In this document: one piece after another, positions 15,963 to 25,008 of the stretch | How positions within the stretch are numbered: the stretch's first letter is position 1 | How the letters are laid out: each line of letters starts with the position of its first letter | NCBI RefSeq assembly: GCF_041514305.1 | Contig: NZ_JBGMWH010000003.1 | Span: 62,001 to 126,000 of the forward strand | Direction of reading: 5' to 3' | Origin: Salinarimonas chemoclinalis | GTDB lineage: Bacteria > Pseudomonadota > Alphaproteobacteria > Rhizobiales > Beijerinckiaceae | DNA length: 64,000 bases | Position numbers and translations under genes: made by a program | The notes under the pieces: model-generated | Database searches by the model: none | Told to the model about the DNA's origin: nothing | What the model saw: the letters and a program-made list of their open reading frames with translations, nothing else

Positions 15963-18473
15963 GTGCCGACCGCTCCCGCTCCCCCGCCGTCCCCCGCGCC
16001 GACGACCCTGCCGGATACCTTCCAGGCCTGGTTCGCCGGCCGCGGCTGGGCGCCGCGCGCGCACCAGCTCTCTCTCCTGGCGCTAGCGGAGGCGGGCCGC
16101 TCCGCGCTGCTGGTCGCGCCCACCGGCGCCGGCAAGACGCTCGCGGGCTTCCTGCCCTCCCTCGTCGAACTGTCCAGCGCACGGCACGCGCGCGCGAACC
16201 GGCGCAGCCTGCACACGCTCTACGTCTCACCGTTGAAGGCGCTCGCCGTCGACGTCGCGCGCAACGTCGAGGCGCCCGCCGCCGAGATGGGCCTGTCGCT
16301 CGACATCGAGACCCGCACCGGCGACACGCCGTCCCACAAGCGCGCGCGCCAGATCGCGCGGCCCCCCGACATCCTGCTCACCACCCCCGAGCAGCTGGCG
16401 CTGCTCCTCGCCCATCCCGACGCGCGCGACCTGTTCGCGAACCTGCGCCGCATCGTGCTCGACGAGCTGCACGCGCTCGCGCCCTCCAAGCGCGGCGACC
16501 TGCTCGCGCTCGGCCTGGCGCGGCTCTTCGCGCTCGCGCCGCAGGCCTCGGCGGTGGGCCTCTCCGCGACCGTCCGCGACCCCGCCGTCCTCGCCCGCTA
16601 CCTGACGGCGGACGCCGCCCGTCCGGCCGAGATCGTGATCGCGCCCCCGGGCGCGGCCCCCGACATCCGCATGCTGGAGGGCCCACGCCTCCCGGCGGCC
16701 GGCCACACCGCGGCGGCGGCGATGCCGGAGATCTACCGGCTGATCCGCGCGCACGGCACCTCGCTCGTCTTCGTCAACACCCGCATGCAGGCGGAATGGG
16801 TCTTCCAGGCGCTGTGGCGCCTCAACGAGGATGCGCTGCCCATCGCGCTCCACCACGGGTCGCTCGACGTCGAGCAGCGCCGCCGGGTGGAGGCGGCGAT
16901 GGCCGCGGGCAAGCTGAAGGCGGTGGTGTGCACCTCGACGCTCGATCTCGGCATCGACTGGGGCGACGTCGATCTCGTGATCAACGTCGGCGCACCCAAG
17001 GGGGCGAGCCGCATCATCCAGCGCATCGGGCGCGCCAACCACCGGCTCGACGACCCGTCGAAGGCCTATCTCGTGCCGGCGAACCGCTTCGAGATCCTGG
17101 AATGCCGCGCCGCGCTGGACGCGGTCGAGGAGGCCTCGCAGGACACGCCCGACCCGCATCCCGGCGCGCTCGACGTGCTCGCCCAGCACATCCTCGGCAT
17201 GGCCTGCGCCGAGCCTTTCCTGGCGGACGACCTCTACGCCGAGGTGCGCGGCGCGGCGCCCTATCGCGCCCTCGACCGCGAGACCTTCGACGAGGCGATG
17301 CGCTTCGTCGCCACCGGCGGCTACGCGCTGCGCGCCTACGAGCGCTTCGCGCGCATCGTCGAGGGGCCGGACGGACGCTGGCGCGTGCGCGATCGCTTCG
17401 TCGCCCAGCAGTACCGCATGAACGTCGGCACCATCGTCGAGGCGACGATGGTCAAGGTCCGGCTCGGCCGCCCCGCGGCGGGCGGGCGCCCGATGGCGCG
17501 GGGCGGGCGCGTGCTCGGCGAGGTGGAGGAGTACTTCGCCGAGACGCTGACGCCCGGCGACACCTTCCTCTTCGCCGGAGAGGTGCTGACCTTCCACGGC
17601 CTGACCGAGGACGCCGCCCTCGTCTCGCGCGCGAGCGCGGGGACCGACCCGAAGATCCCCTCCTATGCCGGCGGCAAGTTCCCGCTCTCGACCTTCCTCG
17701 CGGAGCGCGTGCGCGGCTTCCTCGCCGACCGCGACAGCTGGGAACGGCTGCCCGCCCAGCTCGTCGAGCTGCTCGAGGCGCAAGCCGAGCGCTCGCTCCT
17801 GCCCTCCCGCGAGGGGCTCCTCGTCGAGACCTTCCCGCGCGCGGGGCGCCACTACCTCGTCGCCTATCCGTTCGAGGGGCGCCTCGCTCACCAGACGCTC
17901 GGCATGCTGCTCACCCGCCGGCTGGAGCGCGCGCGCCTCAAGCCGCTCGGCTTCGTCTGCAACGACTACGGCCTCGCCGTCTGGGGCCTGCGCGACCTCT
18001 CGCTGGAGGAGGCGCGCAACCCCGGCTTCCTGGCCGAGCTCTTCGCGCAGGACATGCTCGGCGACGACCTCGAGGAATGGCTCGAGGAATCCGCGCTGAT
18101 GAAGCGCACCTTCCGCTACTGCGCGGTGATCGCCGGGCTGATCGAGCGCAACTTCCCGGGGCAGAAGAAGACGAGAACCCAGGTGACCGTCTCGACCGAC
18201 CTCGTCTACGACGTCCTGCGCCGCCACGAGCCCGGCCACGTCCTCCTGCGCGCCGCGCGCGCCGACGCCGCCACGGGGCTGCTCGACCTCGAGCGTCTGG
18301 CCGCCCTCCTCGCCCGCATGAACGGCCGCCTCGTCCACCAGCCGCTGCCCCGCGTCTCCCCGCTCGCCGTCTCGGTCATGCTCGAGATCGGCCGCGAGAC
18401 GGTCTACGGCGAGGGCTCGGACGAGATCCTGGCGGAGGCGGAGGCGATGCTGATGGAGGAGGCGCTCGGGTGA
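15963..18473 (+). CDS. Lhr-like DEXH-box helicase (ligase-associated type)
   Basis: This 836-aa superfamily 2 helicase has motif I APTGAGKT at 52-59, motif II DELH at 167-170, motif III SAT at 201-203 and motif VI near QRIGRANHR. The second half holds the winged-helix and Lhr-specific DNA-binding regions. The length matches ligase-associated DEXH helicases (about 820 aa). The start is the GTG at 15963; the frame stays open far upstream but is antisense to the cuyA-like gene. Such helicases often sit with an ATP-dependent ligase, a metallophosphoesterase and an exonuclease in repair clusters; none of these is adjacent here. It follows lysR by 53 bp. Confidence 0.9.
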   Translation: MPTAPAPPPSPAPTTLPDTFQAWFAGRGWAPRAHQLSLLALAEAGRSALLVAPTGAGKTLAGFLPSLVELSSARHARANRRSLHTLYVSPLKALAVDVARNVEAPAAEMGLSLDIETRTGDTPSHKRARQIARPPDILLTTPEQLALLLAHPDARDLFANLRRIVLDELHALAPSKRGDLLALGLARLFALAPQASAVGLSATVRDPAVLARYLTADAARPAEIVIAPPGAAPDIRMLEGPRLPAAGHTAAAAMPEIYRLIRAHGTSLVFVNTRMQAEWVFQALWRLNEDALPIALHHGSLDVEQRRRVEAAMAAGKLKAVVCTSTLDLGIDWGDVDLVINVGAPKGASRIIQRIGRANHRLDDPSKAYLVPANRFEILECRAALDAVEEASQDTPDPHPGALDVLAQHILGMACAEPFLADDLYAEVRGAAPYRALDRETFDEAMRFVATGGYALRAYERFARIVEGPDGRWRVRDRFVAQQYRMNVGTIVEATMVKVRLGRPAAGGRPMARGGRVLGEVEEYFAETLTPGDTFLFAGEVLTFHGLTEDAALVSRASAGTDPKIPSYAGGKFPLSTFLAERVRGFLADRDSWERLPAQLVELLEAQAERSLLPSREGLLVETFPRAGRHYLVAYPFEGRLAHQTLGMLLTRRLERARLKPLGFVCNDYGLAVWGLRDLSLEEARNPGFLAELFAQDMLGDDLEEWLEESALMKRTFRYCAVIAGLIERNFPGQKKTRTQVTVSTDLVYDVLRRHEPGHVLLRAARADAATGLLDLERLAALLARMNGRLVHQPLPRVSPLAVSVMLEIGRETVYGEGSDEILAEAEAMLMEEALG

Positions 18474-18492
18474 CGTCCCCGTCGTCATCGAT

Positions 18493-18521
18493 CGTGGGCG
18501 GCGCCCGCCGGCGCCCCCACG
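18493..18521. terminator. Candidate bidirectional terminator hairpin
   Basis: CGTGGGCGGCGC and GCGCCCCCACG form a GC-rich stem with one bulge in the 55-bp space between the convergent helicase gene and the secreted-protein gene. There is no U-tract on either strand. Confidence 0.4.
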
Positions 18522-18528
18522 GGCGACG

Positions 18529-19047
18529 TCAGCGCCGCTCGAACACCAGGTTGGTGATCTCGGTGGGGACGCCGTCGATCACGTCGGTGACGCGCAGGGT
18601 GAAGCGGTCGGAGCCCTCGGGGTTCTCGATCGTCATCTCCTGGCGGCCGCCGCCGACGCCCTCGGGAAAGCGCACCGCGAGCACGATCCGGTCGCCGTCG
18701 AGCGTGCCCGAGAGCCGCGCGGGGCCGACCTGCGAGCCGGTGTAGACGCCGCTGTAGGTGCCGCTCCCGTCCACCGCGAGGTTCGCGCCGATGGCGCGGG
18801 TGAAGATCAGCATCGCCCGGCAGGTGCCGTCGAGCGCGATGCGCGTCGCATCCGCGGCGCCGTCCACGCGACAGGTGACCCGGCGGGGATCGGGGTCGGA
18901 GTCGCGCTTGACGGTGCCCGCGCCCACCCAGATGCCCTCGAACCTCTGGTTGAACGCCGGACCGGCCTCGGCGGGGCCGGCGAAGGGCAGGACCGCCGAG
19001 GCGCCCACCATGATGCTCGTCGCGAGCACGAACGTCGCTTGTCGCAT
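18529..19047 (-). CDS. Secreted protein of unknown function
   Basis: This 172-aa protein has a Sec signal peptide (residues 1 to about 27, cleavage near AEA). I do not recognise a family. The mature part is predicted by eye to be rich in beta-strands with alternating polar and hydrophobic residues (GIWVGAGTVKRD, GSGTYSGVYTGSQVGPARLSG, DRIVLAVRFPEG). It has two cysteines (VTCRVDG and DGTCRAM) that could form a disulfide. The start at ATG 19047 is supported by GGAGGAGGA about 5 bp upstream. Confidence 0.75.
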   Translation of the reverse strand: MRQATFVLATSIMVGASAVLPFAGPAEAGPAFNQRFEGIWVGAGTVKRDSDPDPRRVTCRVDGAADATRIALDGTCRAMLIFTRAIGANLAVDGSGTYSGVYTGSQVGPARLSGTLDGDRIVLAVRFPEGVGGGRQEMTIENPEGSDRFTLRVTDVIDGVPTEITNLVFERR

Positions 19048-19199
19048 TCTCGTCCTCCTCCTCTCGTCGCTCCCCAGGCACCGCTGCGCGAACGCCGTGG
19101 ACGATGAAAGGTGCCGCCACGGCGCCCACAGGGTCGCGCGAACGGGAGAGCGATGCAATCGCGCCGTCCGGGCCGATTCGCCGCGCCCGGCCGTGCGAC

Positions 19200-19224
19200 G
19201 AAAAAGGGCCGCTCGCGCGGCCCT
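19200..19224 (-). terminator. Rho-independent terminator of the DUF4167 gene
   Basis: Read on the minus strand, AGGGCCGC, a 4-base loop and GCGGCCCT (19205-19224) are followed directly by TTTTT. It lies 30 bp past the DUF4167 stop codon. Confidence 0.8.
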
Positions 19225-19253
19225 CTCGTCGGTCCCGACCGTGATCGCGCGGA

Positions 19254-20297
19254 TTACTCCGCGGCCTCCGCGTCCCCGGAGCCGGGCTCGGCGACCTTGC
19301 GGCGCGTCGTGCGGCGGCGCGGCTTGTCGCCGACCTTGGCCTCTTCCTCGCCCTCGGCGGCGACCGGCGCGGCGGCCTTGCGGGTACGCTTGGGGGCGGG
19401 CGCCTCGTCGGCGACCGGCGCCGCGGGAGCGGTCGAGGGACGCGTCACGAAGGCCGGCAGGCTCTGCGCGGGGCTCTCGTCCTCCGCCTCCGGACGGCGA
19501 CGCTCGCGGCGGGGACGATCGCGGCGACCCTCGTCGCGGGCCTCCTCGCGCGCCTCGCCATAGCGCGGCGCCTCGCCGCCGTCGTGGCCGTAGGTCTCGT
19601 GACGCGGCTCCTGCGAACGCGGCTCCTGCGAACGCGGATCCTGGGCACGCGGCTCCTGGGCACGGAAGTCCTGCTGCCCGCGCCCCTCCGGCTGGCGCCC
19701 GTCCTGGCCGCGGAAGCCCTGGTTGCGGACGTCGGGACCCCGGCCGTCGGGACCGCGCCCGTCGCGCCGATCGCGTGGCTGGAAGCGCTCGCGGCGATCG
19801 TCCCGGCGCTCCTGACGCGGACCCCGGTCGTCGCGCGGACCCCGGTCCTCGCGCGGGCCCCGGTCGTCGCGCGGACCCCGATCCTCGCGCGGACCCCGTT
19901 CGTCGCGCGGCGCGCCCCGGCCGAAGCTCGGCTGCGGCTGCTGGGCGGGATCGAGGTCGTCGAGGCGTTCGCCGCCGCGATAGTCCCCGTCGTCGTCGCC
20001 CTCGTCGCCGTCCTCGTCGTAACCGCGCTGCGGGAAGCCGTACTGCTGGCGCAGCTGCTCCTGGGCGGCGGCGATGATGCGGTAGTAGTGCTCGGCGTGC
20101 TGGAAATAGTTCTCAGCCATCACCGGGTCGCCGCTCGCCAGCGCATCGCGTGCGAGCTGGCTGTACTTGTCGGCCACGGTCTGGGCGGTGCCGCGGACCT
20201 TCACGTCGGGGCCGTTGGACTCGTAGCTGCGCGTGAGCGGGTTGGGGCCCTTGTTGCGGCTACGGCCCCGCATGCGCCTGTTCTGGTTCGGTCTCAT
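19254..20297 (-). CDS. DUF4167 domain protein, low-complexity RNA-binding-like
   Basis: This 347-aa protein has the DUF4167 domain at residues 1 to about 85 (MRPNQNRRMRGRSRN, then TAQTVADKYSQLARDALASGDPVMAENYFQHAEHYY). A long charged, disordered tail follows. The tail contains degenerate repeats of RGPRDD/RGPRED (about 115-155) and of QEPR/QDPR (about 205-225), then a Lys/Arg-rich C-terminus. The family is restricted to Alphaproteobacteria and usually follows prmC, as here. Its function is unproven; the basic N-terminus and RGG-like tail suggest RNA binding (inference). It is preceded by an unusually long untranslated leader. Confidence 0.9.
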   Translation of the reverse strand: MRPNQNRRMRGRSRNKGPNPLTRSYESNGPDVKVRGTAQTVADKYSQLARDALASGDPVMAENYFQHAEHYYRIIAAAQEQLRQQYGFPQRGYDEDGDEGDDDGDYRGGERLDDLDPAQQPQPSFGRGAPRDERGPREDRGPRDDRGPREDRGPRDDRGPRQERRDDRRERFQPRDRRDGRGPDGRGPDVRNQGFRGQDGRQPEGRGQQDFRAQEPRAQDPRSQEPRSQEPRHETYGHDGGEAPRYGEAREEARDEGRRDRPRRERRRPEAEDESPAQSLPAFVTRPSTAPAAPVADEAPAPKRTRKAAAPVAAEGEEEAKVGDKPRRRTTRRKVAEPGSGDAEAAE

Positions 20298-20574
20298 GGA
20301 TGTGCTTCGACCCTTGCCTGGCCTCTCGTCGTCGACGCGAGCGCAATGCGCGCGGACGAGGATCAGCCGTCGTCGGCGCGCGCCTCCGTCATCTTCCAGG
20401 TCGACCCGGCAGCGGATGCCGCGCGTCGTCCTCGATGTCGGGTTCGGTGACCGCCGGACCGTCTGGCGCCCCGTCCTGGCGGTGATCGTGTCGCCCCTTC
20501 GCGTCCTGGTCGACCTCGCCTGCTCGATGAACCGGCGAATCTGGCGCTCTGGAGTCTGCTCGATTGCGGTCGCA
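20298..20574 (-). other. Long candidate 5' leader of the DUF4167 gene
   Basis: The 382-bp gap between prmC and DUF4167 (20298-20679) has no convincing gene. Two overlapping minus-strand frames of about 80 codons exist, but they have Arg/Gly-rich shadow-like composition. If the promoter at 20575-20603 is right, the mRNA leader is about 270 nt. I see no long perfect stem in it. Confidence 0.35.
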
Positions 20575-20603
20575 CCCTAGACGCTTCGATGCGCGCCGCC
20601 AAG
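20575..20603 (-). promoter_or_regulatory. Candidate sigma-70 promoter for the DUF4167 gene
   Basis: On the minus strand, CTTGGC (20603-20598), a 17-bp spacer and CTAGGG (20580-20575) resemble the alphaproteobacterial housekeeping form CTTGAC-N17-CTATAT. Confidence 0.45.
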
Positions 20604-20679
20604 CGTTATTTGGCCCCTCGCCGCGCGAATGCAAGCGAAAAGCACGCGGCGGAGGCGCGGCGGCGGCACGCCGCGTCGC

Positions 20680-21561
20680 TCACCGGCCGAAGGCGACGAC
20701 CCGGGCGATGCCGGCGAGGTCGCGGGCGAGCCGCAGGAACACGAGCCCCCGCGCCTCCCCGAGCCGCGCCACGGGCTCCGCCTGCCCGATGCCGACCTCC
20801 ACCGCCAGCACGCCCCCGGGCGCCAGCAGCTCGCGCCCGCGCGCGAGGATGGCGCGGTAGGCGTCGAGCCCGTCCGCCCCGCCGTCGAGGGCGCGCACCG
20901 GATCGTGGGCGCGCACCTCCCTCGCGAGACCGGGAATGTCGGCGGCGGGGATGTAGGGTGGGTTCGACACGACGAGGTCGAACCCCGGCGTCGGCGCGAG
21001 CGCCCGCGTCCAATCCCCCACGACGAAGGCCGCGCGGTCGCCGACGCCGTTGGCGCGCGCGTTCTCCCGCGCCGTCCGGCAGGCCTCCTCCGAGCGGTCG
21101 AGGCCGATGCCGAAGGCGTCGCGACGCTCGGCGAGGAGCGCGACGAGGATGCAGCCCGAGCCCGTGCCGAGGTCGAGGATCCGCGGCCCCGGCGCGAGCG
21201 CGAGCGCGGTCTCGACGAGCGTCTCCGTGTCGGGCCGCGGCACCAGCGTCTGCGGCGCGAGGCGGAAGCGCAGGCCCCAGAACTCGGCCTCGCCCAGGAT
21301 GCGCCAGACCGGCTCGTGCGCGAGCCGGCGCGCGGCGAAGCCGGAGAGGCGGGCGGTGGCGTCCGCGCCGAGCGGGCGCTCGAGATCGGCGAGCAGCACG
21401 CCGGGGCGCACGCCGGCCGCCTCGGCGACGAGGATGCGCGCGTCGAGCGCCGGCTCGTCGAGCCCCGCGCGCGCGAAGGCGCCGCGCACCGCGGCCAGCG
21501 CGGCGCCGCGCGTCCCGGCCGGATCGAGAACGAGGGACTCGGGACCCGGCGACGCCCTCAC
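20680..21561 (-). CDS. prmC: Release factor glutamine methyltransferase
   Basis: This 293-aa SAM-dependent enzyme N5-methylates the glutamine of the GGQ motif in release factors. The SAM-binding motif LDLGTGSGCI is at about 129-138 and the catalytic NPPY at 200-203. It overlaps the 3' end of prfA, the gene of its substrate, by 4 bp (ATGA), the classical coupled arrangement. Confidence 0.96.
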   Translation of the reverse strand: MRASPGPESLVLDPAGTRGAALAAVRGAFARAGLDEPALDARILVAEAAGVRPGVLLADLERPLGADATARLSGFAARRLAHEPVWRILGEAEFWGLRFRLAPQTLVPRPDTETLVETALALAPGPRILDLGTGSGCILVALLAERRDAFGIGLDRSEEACRTARENARANGVGDRAAFVVGDWTRALAPTPGFDLVVSNPPYIPAADIPGLAREVRAHDPVRALDGGADGLDAYRAILARGRELLAPGGVLAVEVGIGQAEPVARLGEARGLVFLRLARDLAGIARVVAFGR

Positions 21562-22640
21562 CCCTCCTGCTCCGCCAGCAGCGCCGCCCGGTGCTCGGCC
21601 ACGAGCGCGTCGACGACCTCGTCGAGCGCCTCGCCCGCGAGCACGGCGTCGAGTTTGTAGAGCGTGAGGCCGATGCGATGGTCGGTGACGCGCCCCTGGG
21701 GGAAGTTGTAGGTGCGGATGCGCTCCGAGCGGTCCCCCGAGCCGACCTGCGCCTTGCGATCGGCCGCCCGGGCGGCGTCGGCGCGGGTGCGCTCGAGATC
21801 GTAGAGCCTGGCGCGCAGGAGCTGGAGCGCGCGGGCCTTGTTCTTGTGTTGCGAGCGCTCCTCCTGGACCACCACGGCGATGCCGCTCGGCAGGTGGGTG
21901 ATCCGCACCGCCGATTCGGTCTTGTTGACGTGCTGCCCGCCGGCGCCCCCCGAGCGCATCGTGTCGATGCGCAGGTCGCCCTCGTCCAGCGCGAGGTCGA
22001 CGTCGGCGGCCTCCGGCAGCACGGCGACCGTCGCCGCCGAGGTGTGGATGCGCCCGCCGCCCTCGGTCTCCGGCACGCGCTGGACGCGGTGCACGCCGCT
22101 CTCGAACTTGAGCCGCGCGAACACGCCGCGCCCGACGATCTCGGCGACGACCTCCTTGAAGCCGCCCATCGCGCCCTCGCTCGCGGAGATCGGCGAGACG
22201 CGCCAGCCGTGGATCTCGGCGTAGCGGGAATACATCCGGAAGAGATCGCCCGCGAACAGGGCCGCCTCGTCCCCGCCGGTGCCGGCGCGCACCTCGAGGA
22301 TGGCGCTGCCCTCGTCGGCGGCATCCCTGGGCAGCAGCATCAGCTGGAGCGCGCGCGCGGCCTCCTCGGCCGCTCCCTGCGCCTCCTCGCGCTCCGCGCG
22401 TGCGAGGGTGCGCATCTCGGCGTCCGTCGTGGGGTCGGCGATGAGCGCCTCGATGCCGGCGAGGTTCTCCCGCGCCGCGCGCCAGTCGCGGATCGCGGCC
22501 ACGACGTCGTCGAGCTCGGAGAGCTCGCGCGAGAGCGCGACCACCGTCTCCGAATCGGGACCGGCGGCGAGCATGTCGGTGATCACGGCGTGGCGCTGGA
22601 CGATGGCGTCGAGGCGCTCGGTCGGGGGCGAGAGCGTCAT
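21558..22640 (-). CDS. prfA: Peptide chain release factor 1
   Basis: This 360-aa class I release factor reads UAA and UAG. The codon-recognition loop has PET at 190-192, the PxT form of RF1 rather than the SPF of RF2. The peptidyl-transferase GGQ is at 234-236 in GAGGQHVNKTES. The length is normal. It lies 1 bp after ptsP and overlaps prmC, giving the conserved lysC-ptsP-prfA-prmC order. Confidence 0.97.
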   Translation of the reverse strand: MTLSPPTERLDAIVQRHAVITDMLAAGPDSETVVALSRELSELDDVVAAIRDWRAARENLAGIEALIADPTTDAEMRTLARAEREEAQGAAEEAARALQLMLLPRDAADEGSAILEVRAGTGGDEAALFAGDLFRMYSRYAEIHGWRVSPISASEGAMGGFKEVVAEIVGRGVFARLKFESGVHRVQRVPETEGGGRIHTSAATVAVLPEAADVDLALDEGDLRIDTMRSGGAGGQHVNKTESAVRITHLPSGIAVVVQEERSQHKNKARALQLLRARLYDLERTRADAARAADRKAQVGSGDRSERIRTYNFPQGRVTDHRIGLTLYKLDAVLAGEALDEVVDALVAEHRAALLAEQEG

Positions 22641-22641
22641 G

Positions 22642-24858
22642 TCAGACCGGGATATGGCGCGCCTCCGCGAAGGACGCCAGGGTCGCGCGCAGCGAGGCGT
22701 CGCCGTCGGCGCGGGCGAGCTCGCGGGCGAGCACCTCGGCGAGCGCCCCGGCCTCGGCGGCGATCAGCGCCGCCTTCACCGGCCCGACCGCCGCGGGGGA
22801 CATCGACAGGGTGCGGTAGCCGAGCCCCACGAGGGCGAGCGCCTCGAGCGGCCGGCTCGCCACCTCGCCGCAGACGGAGACGCGGCAGGCCGTGCCCTTC
22901 GCCGCCTCGACGATGGTGCGGAAGGCGCGCAGCGCGTTGACCGAGAGCGCGTCGTAGCGGCTCGCCACCTGGCGGTTCTCGCGGTCCGCCGCGAACAGGA
23001 ATTGCAGCAGGTCGTTCGAGCCCACGGAGACGAAGTCCGCCCGCGCGCAGATCTCCTCCATCTGGAAGAGCAGCGAGGGTACCTCGATCATCACGCCGAC
23101 CTCGATGCGCGTCGGCAGCGGGTGGCCGTGGCGGGTCAGGTGGGCGATCTCGCGGTCGACGATGGCGCGCCCGCGCACGAACTCGTCGACGGTGGCGACC
23201 ATCGGGAACATGATCGCGCAGGGCCGGCCCGCGCTCGCCTTGAGCAGCGCGCGCACCTGGCTGCGCAGGAGCCCCGGCCGGTCGAGCCCGATGCGGATCG
23301 CCCGCCAGCCGAGCGCGGGGTTCTCCTCCTCGATCTGCGACATGTAGGGCAGGATCTTGTCGCCGCCGATGTCGAGCGTGCGGAAGACCACGGGCATCGC
23401 GGGCCCGACCTGCTCCAGCACCGCCTGGTAGAGCTTCTGCTGCTCGGCCGTCGACGGCATGCGCTCGGCGACCATGAACTGGATCTCGGTGCGGAAGAGC
23501 CCGATGCCGGCCGCACCCGTCTCCTCGAGATGCGGCAGGTCGACGAGGAGGCCCGCGTTGAGCTGGAGCTCGATCGCCACGCCGTCCCTCGTGACGCTCG
23601 GCACGTCGCGCAGGGCGCGGTACTGCTCCTGGCGCTTGGCGCGCAGCCGCGCCTTCTCGGCGTAGGCGGCCTCGATGTCCGGGCGCGGGCGTACCTGGAT
23701 CTCGCCGGCGACGCCGTCGACGATGATCGCGTCGCCGGGCTCGACGAGCGAGGTGACGTTCTCGACCTCGCCCACGGCGGGCAGCCCCAGCGCGCGGGCG
23801 ACGATGGCGACGTGGCTCGTCGGCCCGCCCTCCTCGAGCACGACGCCGCGCAGGTTGGCGCGCTGGTAGTCGAGCAGCGCCGCCGGCCCCATCGAACGGG
23901 CGACGAGGATGGCGTTGTCCGGCAGCGCCTCGGCGGCGGCGACGAAGTCGCGCCCGACGAGCTGGTGCAGCAGCCGGTTGGCGAGGTCGTCGAGGTCGTG
24001 CAGGCGCTCGCGCAGGTAGGGGTCGGTCTGGCGCAGGAGCCGCGCGCGGGTGTCGGACTGGACGCGCTCGACCGCCGCCTCGGCGGTCAGGCCGGTGAGC
24101 ACGACCTCGCGCATGCGCCGGAGCCAGCCCTGGTCGTGGGCGAACATGCGCACGGTCTCCAGCACCTCGCGGTGCTCGCCGCCGTCGCCGACGTCGCCGC
24201 GCTCGATCAGCGCGTCGATCGAGGCGCGCACCGCCTTGATCGCGGTCTCGAGCCGCGCGACCTCGGCCTCGGGATTTTCGGCGATGAGGTTCTTCACCAC
24301 CACGCGCGGCTCGTGCAGAACCACGTGGCCGAGCCCGACGCCGTCCGCCAGCGAGACGCCCTGGAGGTAGAGCGGCCGACGCACGGCGATGTCGGCGCCC
24401 GGCTGGACGAGCGCCTGGAGTTCGCCGGAGGCGACCATCTCGGCGAGCACCATCGCGGTCGTCTGGAGCGCCTCGACCTCCTCCTCGGTGTAGGTGCGCA
24501 TCGTGCGGTTCTGCACGACGAGGACGCCGAGCGTGTTGCCCGCGCGCAGCACCGGCACGCCGAGGAAGCCGTGATAGATCTCCTCGCCGGTCTCCGGCTT
24601 GTAGGAGAAGGACGGGTGCGTCTGCGCGTCCGAGAGCGCGAGCGGCTGCGCCTCGCGGGCGATGAGGCCCACCAGGCCCTCGTCGGCGCGCATGGTCGTG
24701 AGGTGGACGGCCTCGCGCTTGAGGCCCTCGGTGGCGTAGAGCTCGAGCGTCTGGTCGGCGCGCAGGACGTAGACCGAGCAGACCTCGGCCACCATGTTGG
24801 CCGCGATCAGCACCACGATCCTGTCGAGCCGGTCCTGCGTCGAGATCGGCTCCGCCAT
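22642..24858 (-). CDS. ptsP: Nitrogen PTS enzyme I (PEP-protein phosphotransferase with GAF domain)
   Basis: This 738-aa protein passes phosphate from PEP to NPr in the regulatory nitrogen PTS. An N-terminal GAF domain (about 1-165) is followed by the enzyme I helical domain, the phospho-histidine domain with H349 in GGPTSHVA, and the PEP-binding barrel (LFRTEIQFM, SVGSNDLLQF, VCGEVASRPL). No npr or EIIA gene is in the window. It lies between lysC and prfA as in many Rhizobiales. Confidence 0.95.
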   Translation of the reverse strand: MAEPISTQDRLDRIVVLIAANMVAEVCSVYVLRADQTLELYATEGLKREAVHLTTMRADEGLVGLIAREAQPLALSDAQTHPSFSYKPETGEEIYHGFLGVPVLRAGNTLGVLVVQNRTMRTYTEEEVEALQTTAMVLAEMVASGELQALVQPGADIAVRRPLYLQGVSLADGVGLGHVVLHEPRVVVKNLIAENPEAEVARLETAIKAVRASIDALIERGDVGDGGEHREVLETVRMFAHDQGWLRRMREVVLTGLTAEAAVERVQSDTRARLLRQTDPYLRERLHDLDDLANRLLHQLVGRDFVAAAEALPDNAILVARSMGPAALLDYQRANLRGVVLEEGGPTSHVAIVARALGLPAVGEVENVTSLVEPGDAIIVDGVAGEIQVRPRPDIEAAYAEKARLRAKRQEQYRALRDVPSVTRDGVAIELQLNAGLLVDLPHLEETGAAGIGLFRTEIQFMVAERMPSTAEQQKLYQAVLEQVGPAMPVVFRTLDIGGDKILPYMSQIEEENPALGWRAIRIGLDRPGLLRSQVRALLKASAGRPCAIMFPMVATVDEFVRGRAIVDREIAHLTRHGHPLPTRIEVGVMIEVPSLLFQMEEICARADFVSVGSNDLLQFLFAADRENRQVASRYDALSVNALRAFRTIVEAAKGTACRVSVCGEVASRPLEALALVGLGYRTLSMSPAAVGPVKAALIAAEAGALAEVLARELARADGDASLRATLASFAEARHIPV

Positions 24859-24937
24859 GATCTCGCGGAGCTTCCTCAGCAGGACGCGCGGACCTCCGGC
24901 GGCAGGTCTAATCGGCAGGGCCGGGTCTCCTTCACGC

Positions 24938-24955
24938 CCGGGCGCGCGCGCCCGG
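24938..24955. terminator. GC-rich hairpin downstream of lysC
   Basis: CCGGGCGC-GC-GCGCCCGG is a perfect 8-bp stem in the 150-bp gap between lysC and ptsP. There is no U-run, so it may be a weak terminator or a processing site. Confidence 0.35.
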
Positions 24956-25008
24956 CTCCAGGGTGAGGCGCGCGGGTCGACGCACGCCGCTCGTCGTCCG
25001 CGGCCGGC

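Noticed and set aside
19590..19910. CRISPR-like repeats
   Set aside because: The repeats are in frame inside the DUF4167 gene and encode RGPRDD- and QEPR-like units; there are no spacers of fixed length.
20363..20634. Two overlapping small minus-strand ORFs (about 80 codons) between prmC and DUF4167
   Set aside because: Arg/Gly/Ser-rich composition, no ribosome-binding site, and one starts upstream of the promoter-like sequence.
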